From the NCBI GenBank assembly GCA_035293245.1, contig DATDOO010000375.1, forward strand, positions 1 to 5,089: a stretch of DNA of 5,089 bases. Reading direction: 5' to 3'. Positions 1 to 5,089 of this stretch are shown here, piece after piece. The notes beneath the pieces are model-generated. The model was not told the origin of the DNA, did no database searches, and saw nothing but the letters and a program-made list of their open reading frames with translations. The first letter of the stretch is position 1; each line of letters starts with the position of its first letter. This DNA is from DATDOO01 sp035293245. Its GTDB lineage: Bacteria; Pseudomonadota; Gammaproteobacteria; Methylococcales; Methylococcaceae. The translations under genes were made by a program, and so were the position numbers.

Positions 1-121
1 CCGCTGGCACTGGAAGGAAAACGTCGGCATCGGTTTCGACTGGGGGCGCGCGATCGACAACGCGGAAACGCCGGGCATCAGCGAAGAAAAACTGCATTTC
101 AACGTCATGCTGCGTTATTAA
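1..121 (+). CDS. C-terminus of outer-membrane beta-barrel protein, probable TpsB (ShlB/FhaC-type) two-partner-secretion transporter (partial, 5' end outside window)
   Basis: The first complete codon is at base 2; 39 residues are visible before the TAA at 119-121. The last residues, LHFNVMLRY, alternate hydrophobic and polar side chains and end in an aromatic residue (Y at the end, then L, V, F, L at every second position back). That is the pattern of the final beta strand of an outer-membrane barrel, the signal read by the BAM complex. An earlier stretch, VGIGFDWGRAID, also looks like a barrel strand running into a loop. The gene immediately downstream encodes a TpsA exoprotein, so the natural identity is its cognate TpsB pore, which recognises the TpsA N-terminal domain through periplasmic POTRA domains and threads it across the outer membrane. 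POTRA domains and most of the barrel lie outside the window, so the family call rests on the tail and the context. Another outer-membrane barrel protein remains possible. Confidence 0.72.
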   Translation, partial: RWHWKENVGIGFDWGRAIDNAETPGISEEKLHFNVMLRY

Positions 122-127
122 ATGATT

Positions 128-211
128 GTAGGTTGGGTTAGTGGTTCTCCGCGTAACCCAACACTCCGGTGTCGTTACGTTGGGTTACGCGAGGACGCTA
201 ACCCAACCTAC
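128..211. repeat. REPIN-like element: two inverted GTAG-headed REP hairpins
   Basis: The ends are a perfect 14-bp inverted repeat, GTAGGTTGGGTTAG (128-141) against CTAACCCAACCTAC (198-211). Each half is also a hairpin of its own. Left unit: GTTGGGTTA (132-140) pairs with TAACCCAAC (154-162), and the stem extends through 141-144 with 149-152 around a TTCT loop, leaving G153 bulged. Right unit: 179-187 pairs with 199-207, extended by 189-191 with 196-198 around an AGGA loop, leaving C188 bulged. The bulge sits at the same place in both units once the right one is read on the minus strand. A 16-base spacer (163-178) separates them. A GTAG tetranucleotide beside an imperfect hairpin is the hallmark of REP sequences mobilised by REP-associated tyrosine transposases (RAYTs); a pair in inverted orientation is a REPIN. 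No RAYT gene is in the window. Confidence 0.85.
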
Positions 212-226
212 GGGGCCCGGGCTTCC

Positions 227-233
227 GAGAGGG
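227..233 (+). promoter_or_regulatory. Probable ribosome binding site of the TpsA gene
   Basis: The purine-rich GAGAGGG lies 7 bases before the ATG at 241, normal Shine-Dalgarno spacing, and supports that start. It begins 15 bases after the end of the REPIN hairpin, so the folded repeat in the message would stand close to the initiation site. No convincing -35/-10 promoter is visible in 122-240, which fits readthrough from the upstream transporter gene, though a promoter cannot be ruled out by eye. Confidence 0.55.
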
Positions 234-240
234 TTGGAAC

Positions 241-312
241 ATGAGCGGAAAGAAAACAACGGTCGGAGCGGGCGCACTGCTGGGATTGCTCGGCGGTGCG
301 TTGGCGCACGCC
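241..312 (+). other. Signal peptide of the TpsA exoprotein
   Basis: The first 24 codons give a short basic start (MSGKK), a Gly/Ala/Leu hydrophobic core and AHA as an Ala-x-Ala cleavage site, with the mature protein expected to begin NPQGG. The Sec-type leader is short and lacks the long conserved extension seen in some very large TpsA proteins. Cleavage position is inferred by eye. Confidence 0.8.
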
Positions 313-3300
313 AATCCGCAGGGGGGGGTTGTAGCTAGCGGCCAAGCCACGTTCAGCCACCCCACCCCCGGCACCCTGAACGTCACCAACTCCAACGGCG
401 CCATCGTCAACTGGCAGTCCTTTTCCATCGGCGCGCAGGAAACCACCCGTTTCATCCAGCCCAGTGCCGCCAGCGCGGTGCTCAACCGCGTCGTCGGCCA
501 GGACCCTTCCGCGATTCTCGGCCAACTGCTTTCCAACGGCCGCGTCTACCTCATCAACCCCAACGGCATCGTCTTCGGCGCCGGCGCGCGGGTGGACACG
601 GCCGGCTTGATCGCTTCCACTCTCAACATAAGCGACGAGGACTTCAAGGCCGGCCGGCTGAAATTCCAGGGCGGATCCGACGCCGGGGCCATCAAGAACC
701 AGGGCTACATCAAGGCCGGGCCGGGCGGCGAAGTGGTGCTTATCGCCCCGCGCATCGAAAATTCCGGCATCGTCGAAACCCCGGACGGCAAACTGATTCT
801 CGCGGCGGGACAATCGGTGAATATCGCCAGCCTGGATTTCGACGACATCGTGTTCGAAGTGCACGCGCCGGAAAACGAAGTCGTCAACCTGGGACAACTC
901 ATCGCCGAACGGGGCACGGTCGGGGTGTTCGCCGGCGGGATACGCAACGCGGGAACCATCAGCGCCGACAGCGCCAGCATGGACGCGCAAGGCCGCGTGG
1001 TGCTGGCCGCCGCATCCGATATCCACCTGGAAAGCACCTCGACGATCACCGCCAACAGCCCAGCGGGCGGCGACATCCGCGTCGAATCGAAGGAAGGCAC
1101 GACCTGGGTCGCGGGAGACGTGGAAGCGACAGGCAGCGAGGGCACGGGGGGTTCGATTCACCTGCTCGGCGAGCGCGTTGCCGTGCTCGACGGCGCCACG
1201 TTGGATGCTTCGGGAGAGCGCGGCGGCGGCGAAATCCTGGTGGGCGGCGACTACCAGGGCAAGAATCCGGACATCCACAACGCCAAACAGACTTACGTGG
1301 CTGCCACGGCGACGCTGAAAGCGGACGCCCTTAGCGAAGGCGACGGCGGCAAGGTGATCGTCTGGGGCGACGAAACCACCCAGGCTTATGGCCAGATCAG
1401 CGCCAGGGGCGGTGCGGAAGGCGGGGACGGCGGATTCATCGAGACATCGGGCGCGTGGCTGGATGTTTACGGCATCCGGGTGGATGCTTCCGCCCCCTTG
1501 GGCAAGGGCGGGGAGTGGTTGCTGGATCCCAACAACATCACTATCGACTCTGCCTTCACGGGGAACAGCAACGTCTCGGCAACCGGAACCAGTCCTTTTC
1601 TGATTGCCAGTACGGGCGACTCGGCCGAGGTGATGGTTTCGACCATCGCCAACGCCCTGGACGCCGGCTTCAATGTCACCATTCAGACCAGCGGCGGCGG
1701 CTCCGAAGCCGGCAATATCAATGTCAATGCCCTGATTGACCCTCCACCCTCCAGCACCGGCACCAACGATACAACGCTCACGTTCAACGCCCACAACGAC
1801 ATCAACATCAACGCGGGTATCACCTGGGCATCGGCGGTTTTCAAACTCAATATGGTGTTCAACGCCGACTCCGACAATCTGGGGGGTGGGTCGGTCAACC
1901 TTGGCAGCGGGATCACGCTGGATGCAAACGGCGGCACCATCAATGCGGCCGGCGAAATCGTCAACATCACCAGCGGCTTGGTGACCATCAACTCCGACTT
2001 CTTCGGTGGCACGCTCAACGTCAATACAGGCGGCAACGCCATCACTGGCGCGGGGGATATCACAGTCGATACTCTTAAATGGACCCACGGAAACATTCTC
2101 GGTACGACCGGAACGGAATTGTTGACCACGAATGGCACTACTACGCTAGCCGCCGCAGGCCCCCCTCCTTGTTTTCCTTGTCCAGACAGCTCAGTTAATC
2201 TTGGGCGAAATTGGATCAACAACGGTACCGTTAATCATACCTTCGGTCGATTACAACTGACCGGTATCGGGCAGTTTTTAAACAACGCCGGAGCGACCTA
2301 TGACCTGACTACCGATGCAGGCAACATTTTTCTTGATGCTGGCACCGTGTTTAATAACGCTGGCACGCTGAAAATGAATACCGGTACCGACATAAAAATC
2401 GGCGTTAGTGGCGGGAGTTTCAACAACTCCGGCGAGGTCATTGTCAAAAGCGGGACTTTGGAAATCGTCGCCGAAGATACGGATGGAATAGGGCCAAACG
2501 GCGATATGGGGTCGTACACCGTCGAATCAGGTGCTGCTCTCGTTTTCAGCGACCACTACCGGGATTTTTTAGGCGGTTCATCTATTACCGGCGCCGGAGA
2601 CGTGATTTTCGAAAGCATTAACGACGATGTAATCAACATTTTCGGCGTATACAACGTCAGCGGCCAAAGCTCTGCTTCGGGCGATTTCGATATATTTTTC
2701 CACAACGCGGCCACCCTGGGTTCTCTGGATTTAGCGCTGAATGGCGGCTTCTCGTTGGACGGTGCCGGCGACATAACGGTAAACAACGATTTCACATGGT
2801 CGGGCGGGGACATTACAGGAAGCGGCGTTTTCACCACCCGAGGCCAAAGTACATTAGACGCCGGTGCGGGCCTGTCTTTCGCCGGCAAAACCTGGAACAA
2901 CACGGGTTCGGTGGCGATCAACAACGGAACAGTCTTGTTTAGCAGCCCCGCGTTCAACATGAACGGCGGCGCCTTCAACATTTCCACCGGGGCAACGGCG
3001 GATTTCGACGACACGCCGTTCAATTGGACAGCCGGAACCTTGGCGGGAAGCGGCGCCTTGACGCTGACCGGCGGGCTCGCAGTGCTGAACATCACCGGCG
3101 CAGGGGCGAGAGTCCTGAACGGCCTGAGCTTGACCCTGCCCACGCTGAACCTGAACGGCGGCAGCCTGGACGTCCAAAGCGGGTCGCTCGACGTATCGGG
3201 AGCGACCACGATCGCCTCCGGCGCGACGCTGGCCCTGGCGGGCGGAACCAATAATTTCGACGGACTGGTCACCAACAACGGCACGTGGAAAATCGCCACG

Positions 3301-3930
3301 CCGATCACCCTGGGCAGTTTCACCAACAACGGCCTGATGCTTCTCGATGGCGGAGCGGTCCTGAATCCAGGCGCGCCGGGGCTGTTCAAGAACGCCCAGA
3401 GCGGCGTTTTGGGAGGAACCGGCACGATCGCCAGCGATCTCTTGAACGAGGGTACGCTCAGCCCCGGCCACTCCCCCGGCACCCTCAACATCACCGGCAA
3501 CCTGATCCTCGGCCCGACCAGCACCCTCAATATCGAACTGGGCGGCAACCAGCAGGGTCTTTCCTACGACCTGATCAACGTCAGCGGCACCGCTGCGCTG
3601 GATGGAACCCTGAACATCGGCCTGTTCGGCAATTTTCTGCCGCTTCTGGGCGCCAACTTCGACGTGATCAATTACTCTTCGGCGACCGGAAGCTTTGCCC
3701 AGGTCAACTCGCCGGCCATTTTCCCCTTCACCACCAGCAATTTCGGCTCGTTCTTCCGCCTGACGTCGCAGGGCGTGCGCTTTCCGCCCGGCACAAACCC
3801 CATCGACGCCATTCTGGCGATGGGTGGCGACCGCCCGCCATCGGTACCCCCCCTCACGACCCAGGTTGCGGGGATAGGAATTTCCGGGGAAGAAGCCATC
3901 CGCATCATCGGATTCCAGCAATGTCCATGA
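241..3930 (+). CDS. TpsA-type two-partner-secretion exoprotein with filamentous hemagglutinin N-terminal domain (1229 aa)
   Basis: Predicted large surface or secreted beta-helix protein exported by Sec and then by a TpsB pore. Residues 1-24 form a signal peptide (two Lys, hydrophobic core, AHA before NPQGG). Residues about 25-265 are the TPS/Haemagg_act domain: W58-SF-IG, FIQPS, LNRV-G-DPS-ILG, SNG-V-LINPNGI (NPNGI at 106-110), then VDTAGLIAST. Residues about 320-435 carry a block common in this exoprotein family: GGGEILVGGDYQGK, VIVWGDETT, ISARGGAEGGDGGFIETSG and LLDPNNITI. The rest is Gly/Asn/Thr-rich beta-strand repeats, ending in a segment with SPGHSPGTL (1074-1082) and a compact beta tail. 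No autotransporter barrel, PEP-CTERM or sortase signal follows, as expected for TpsA. Only three cysteines occur: C644, C647 and C1228. Length is modest for a family that often runs to several thousand residues. The ATG at 241 is supported by the signal peptide and the site at 227-233. The ligand or target cannot be read from the sequence; an adhesin or biofilm role is inferred. Confidence 0.93.
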   Translation: MSGKKTTVGAGALLGLLGGALAHANPQGGVVASGQATFSHPTPGTLNVTNSNGAIVNWQSFSIGAQETTRFIQPSAASAVLNRVVGQDPSAILGQLLSNGRVYLINPNGIVFGAGARVDTAGLIASTLNISDEDFKAGRLKFQGGSDAGAIKNQGYIKAGPGGEVVLIAPRIENSGIVETPDGKLILAAGQSVNIASLDFDDIVFEVHAPENEVVNLGQLIAERGTVGVFAGGIRNAGTISADSASMDAQGRVVLAAASDIHLESTSTITANSPAGGDIRVESKEGTTWVAGDVEATGSEGTGGSIHLLGERVAVLDGATLDASGERGGGEILVGGDYQGKNPDIHNAKQTYVAATATLKADALSEGDGGKVIVWGDETTQAYGQISARGGAEGGDGGFIETSGAWLDVYGIRVDASAPLGKGGEWLLDPNNITIDSAFTGNSNVSATGTSPFLIASTGDSAEVMVSTIANALDAGFNVTIQTSGGGSEAGNINVNALIDPPPSSTGTNDTTLTFNAHNDININAGITWASAVFKLNMVFNADSDNLGGGSVNLGSGITLDANGGTINAAGEIVNITSGLVTINSDFFGGTLNVNTGGNAITGAGDITVDTLKWTHGNILGTTGTELLTTNGTTTLAAAGPPPCFPCPDSSVNLGRNWINNGTVNHTFGRLQLTGIGQFLNNAGATYDLTTDAGNIFLDAGTVFNNAGTLKMNTGTDIKIGVSGGSFNNSGEVIVKSGTLEIVAEDTDGIGPNGDMGSYTVESGAALVFSDHYRDFLGGSSITGAGDVIFESINDDVINIFGVYNVSGQSSASGDFDIFFHNAATLGSLDLALNGGFSLDGAGDITVNNDFTWSGGDITGSGVFTTRGQSTLDAGAGLSFAGKTWNNTGSVAINNGTVLFSSPAFNMNGGAFNISTGATADFDDTPFNWTAGTLAGSGALTLTGGLAVLNITGAGARVLNGLSLTLPTLNLNGGSLDVQSGSLDVSGATTIASGATLALAGGTNNFDGLVTNNGTWKIATPITLGSFTNNGLMLLDGGAVLNPGAPGLFKNAQSGVLGGTGTIASDLLNEGTLSPGHSPGTLNITGNLILGPTSTLNIELGGNQQGLSYDLINVSGTAALDGTLNIGLFGNFLPLLGANFDVINYSSATGSFAQVNSPAIFPFTTSNFGSFFRLTSQGVRFPPGTNPIDAILAMGGDRPPSVPPLTTQVAGIGISGEEAIRIIGFQQCP
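321..328 (+). repeat. Eight-G homopolymer tract inside the TpsA gene, candidate slippage site
   Basis: Eight consecutive G bases span the end of Q27, codons G28 and G29, and the first base of V30, three codons after the signal-peptide cleavage site. It is the longest homopolymer I see in the window. Loss of one G makes the next codons TTG TAG; gain of one G makes GGT TGT AGC TAG. Either change therefore ends translation within a few codons of the tract. Homopolymer tracts of this length are used for phase variation in surface proteins of several bacteria; that this one switches is inference. Confidence 0.6.
2041..2700 (+). other. Lower-GC block within the TpsA passenger region
   Basis: A hand count gives about 49% GC over 2161-2700 (265 of 540 bases), against 65% at 481-540 and 67% at 3121-3180 in the same gene. 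The reading frame is intact, but codon choice shifts toward A/T-ending codons (for example AAT, TTT, GTT, ATA, AAA). The block covers roughly residues 600-820 and includes the only internal cysteines (C644, C647). It looks like a segment of different origin recombined into the passenger, or a repeat block under relaxed codon selection. Confidence 0.6.
2041..3060 (+). repeat. Diverged internal protein repeats of the TpsA passenger (G-A-G-D-I/V units)
   Basis: Three units share a starting motif: ITGAGDITV at residues 601-609, ITGAGDVIF near 782-790 and DGAGDITV near 840-847. The first and third are the most alike. Each continues with a Trp (W614; the FTW near 852), a G-x-I-x-G turn and TT-G-x-T/S-T-L, then a W-x-N-x-G-x-V strand followed by another Asn/Gly-rich strand. 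A weaker echo, FNWTAGTLAGSGALT, follows at bases 3019-3063. This is the ladder expected of a beta-helix or beta-strand stack. DNA identity between units is low, so they are old duplications and not tandem DNA repeats. Unit limits are approximate. Confidence 0.5.
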
Positions 3931-5089
3931 CTGCAAGATCGCATCTGACGGCCGGGCTTGGCCTGCCGAACAGGGACCAATCCTTGGCGGCAGACCTTGC
4001 TGCCTTGCGGCTTCTGACCTTCGCGGCTTTGCTTGGCCTGTTCACGGCCATGGGCACCGCGAACGCTGCGGAAACCGCGGGCCGGGTTCTGTTCTCCCGC
4101 GGAGTGGTGTCGGCCCAAACCGTTGGCCAGCCGCTCCGTTTGGTCGGCGAAGGTTCCGAGGTCTTCATCGGCGACGCCATCGACACCGCGCCGGAGAGCT
4201 TTACGGTGCTGGAACTGGCCGACCGCACCCGCATGGTGCTGCGCGCCGGAACGCATTTCAGCGTCGAATCCCTGAACACCGCGCCGGGCGCGGAACAGGC
4301 CATGCTGCACCTGTACCGCGGCGGGCTGCGTTCCGTGAGCGGCCAGACCAGCAAACATCGTCACAACGCCTTTTTGATCCGCACGGGAACCGCGCTTGTC
4401 GGCGTCAACGGCACGGACTTCGCTGCGCGCCTCTGCGAGGATGACTGCCTCAGGCAGGCCGAACGCTTGAAGCGGCTTCCCATCGTACCCTCGCCCGTGG
4501 TGGCGCGGGTCATCCTGCAAAAAGGCGAAATCACGCGCCTAGGCGCGGACGGCAAGACGCAATCGCTGGCGCTGGGCGCGCCGGTCTATGAACGCGACAT
4601 CCTGGAAACCGCCCCCCGCGCCACCGCCGCCCTGGCGTTCCGCGACCAGTCGCGCGTCACGCTGGAGCCCGGCACCCGTTACCGCATCGAGCATTTTTCC
4701 CACGAGGCCGAGGCGCCGGAAAAAGACGGCGCCGTCACCGAACTGGTCAAGGGCGGGCTGCGCACCCTGACCGGCGTCATCGCCAAGCGGCACCCGGAAA
4801 ACTACAAGGTGAATTCGGCCGTGGCGACCATCGGCATACGCGGCACCGGCTTCGACCTCCTCTACCCCTTCGAGTGCATCGAGTGCGCGGACGGCGGCAT
4901 TGCGCCCCTGGGCCTGCTGGCCAGCGTGTGGCGCGGGCGCATCGGCATCGAGGAATCGAACTACACGGTGGACACGGGCGAGACCGTGTTCGTCGGCGAA
5001 CGGGGCGGCAAGGTGCGCAAGCTGCGCAAGAAACCCGTGATGCTGACGCCGCGCCCCGACGACCTGGAGCCGCCCGGCAACACCTTCGG
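3921..5089 (+). CDS. Secreted protein with two tandem FecR-like domains (partial, runs off the right edge)
   Basis: 389 codons are open to the window end with no stop. From the ATG at 3921 an n-region of about 28 residues precedes a hydrophobic stretch (residues 29-45) and an ANA cleavage site at 47-49, so the protein is probably periplasmic or further exported. Domain 1 (about 54-176): GEGSEVFIGDAIDT, VLELADRTRMVLRAGT, YRGGLRSVSG, then VGVNGTDF and C172/C176. Domain 2 (about 195-322): LGAPVYERDILET, LAFRDQSRVTLEPGT, VKGGLRTLTG, then IGIRGTGF and C319/C322. GD-x-I-x-T, the D-x-S-x-V-x-L strand and the G-V/I-R-G-T-x-F ending are typical of FecR domains (PF04773). A conserved-looking tail (WRGRIGIEE, YTVDTGETVFV) and a basic patch near 364-371 follow. 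The start overlaps the TpsA stop (ATGTCCATGA, a second ATG at 3927), suggesting translational coupling. Unlike iron-transport FecR, it has no internal transmembrane anchor or sigma-factor partner in view. Its role is unknown; a part in the same surface system is inferred. Confidence 0.85.
   Translation, partial: MSMTARSHLTAGLGLPNRDQSLAADLAALRLLTFAALLGLFTAMGTANAAETAGRVLFSRGVVSAQTVGQPLRLVGEGSEVFIGDAIDTAPESFTVLELADRTRMVLRAGTHFSVESLNTAPGAEQAMLHLYRGGLRSVSGQTSKHRHNAFLIRTGTALVGVNGTDFAARLCEDDCLRQAERLKRLPIVPSPVVARVILQKGEITRLGADGKTQSLALGAPVYERDILETAPRATAALAFRDQSRVTLEPGTRYRIEHFSHEAEAPEKDGAVTELVKGGLRTLTGVIAKRHPENYKVNSAVATIGIRGTGFDLLYPFECIECADGGIAPLGLLASVWRGRIGIEESNYTVDTGETVFVGERGGKVRKLRKKPVMLTPRPDDLEPPGNTF
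3972..3986 (+). promoter_or_regulatory. Possible alternative translation start (TTG at 3984) for the FecR-domain gene
   Basis: AGGGA at 3972-3976 sits 7 bases before an in-frame TTG at 3984-3986. Starting there would give a normal 28-residue signal peptide ending ANA, in place of the unusually long 49-residue leader from the ATG at 3921. The ATGs at 3921 and 3927 have no strong Shine-Dalgarno sequence before them but would be reached by coupling to TpsA termination. Both options are open. Confidence 0.35.

Noticed and set aside
128..211. Rho-independent terminator between the first two genes
   Set aside because: The hairpins are strong but no T-run follows on the + strand (the next bases are GGGGCCCGGG), so the REPIN explanation fits better.
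141..338. Small + strand open frame of 65 codons across the REPIN and the TpsA start
   Set aside because: Half of it is translated repeat DNA and the rest is TpsA read in the wrong frame; no protein-like features.
208..2088. 626-codon open frame on the minus strand opposite the TpsA gene
   Set aside because: It is antisense to a clear protein-coding gene with recognisable domains, and its translation shows no family motif. High-GC coding DNA with C/G-rich third positions often leaves the opposite frame open.
3847..3853. Seven-C run near the end of the exoprotein gene as a second slippage tract
   Set aside because: Shorter than the eight-G tract and near the 3' end, where a frameshift would change only the last residues; treated as ordinary Pro codons.
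3783..3930. Autotransporter barrel or C-terminal sorting signal on the exoprotein
   Set aside because: After the SPGHSPGTL segment there is only a short beta tail and a Pro-rich end; no 12-strand barrel, final aromatic strand, PEP-CTERM or LPXTG-like motif is present.
2556..3936. Two long minus-strand open frames (2556-3548 and 2854-3936)
   Set aside because: They overlap each other and the TpsA passenger, are Pro/Val- or Arg/Gly-rich by composition only, and carry no motif or ribosome binding site.
3672..4793. Minus-strand and alternate-frame open frames under the FecR-domain gene (for example 3672-4520, 3905-4354, 4539-4793)
   Set aside because: The + strand frame from 3921 shows a signal peptide and duplicated FecR motifs throughout, so the others are shadows.
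1..5089. tRNA, rRNA, CRISPR array or insertion sequence with transposase
   Set aside because: Nearly the whole window is coding; the only non-coding gap (122-240) is accounted for by the REPIN and a ribosome binding site, and no spaced direct repeats or transposase motifs were seen.

Overview
The window is a high-GC stretch of a Gram-negative genome, probably a gammaproteobacterium. The evidence is an outer-membrane barrel tail, a two-partner-secretion exoprotein and a GTAG-type REP element. Most coding DNA is about 65% GC by hand count of sample lines. Methanotrophs and sulfur bacteria often carry loci of this kind, but the sequence does not fix the genus. All real genes read on the + strand.

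Layout: (1) 1-121 is the last 39 codons of an outer-membrane beta-barrel protein, most likely the TpsB (ShlB/FhaC-type) transporter. (2) 122-240 is a short intergenic gap, most of it filled by an 84-bp REPIN-like element (128-211) made of two inverted GTAG-headed REP hairpins; a plausible ribosome binding site follows. (3) 241-3930 is a complete 1229-residue TpsA exoprotein with a signal peptide, a filamentous-hemagglutinin-type secretion domain, and a long Gly/Asn/Thr-rich beta-helix passenger. (4) 3921 to the window end is the 5' part of a secreted protein with two tandem FecR-like domains. It overlaps the TpsA stop by 10 bases and is still open at the right edge.

Working model (inference): the exoprotein is exported through the inner membrane by Sec and threaded across the outer membrane by the upstream TpsB. 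It then folds as a surface beta-helix, acting as an adhesin or biofilm/surface-layer fibre. The overlapping FecR-domain protein is made from the same message and probably acts in the same envelope process. It is unlikely to be a classical iron-signalling FecR, because it has a cleavable-looking signal peptide, no internal transmembrane anchor and no sigma-factor neighbour in view.

The most unusual signals are: an 8-G run just after the TpsA signal peptide, with stop codons waiting immediately in both wrong frames (a possible phase-variation switch); the REPIN between transporter and substrate genes; a lower-GC block in the TpsA passenger that also carries a Cys-x-x-Cys insert; and matched Cys pairs closing each half of the duplicated FecR protein.
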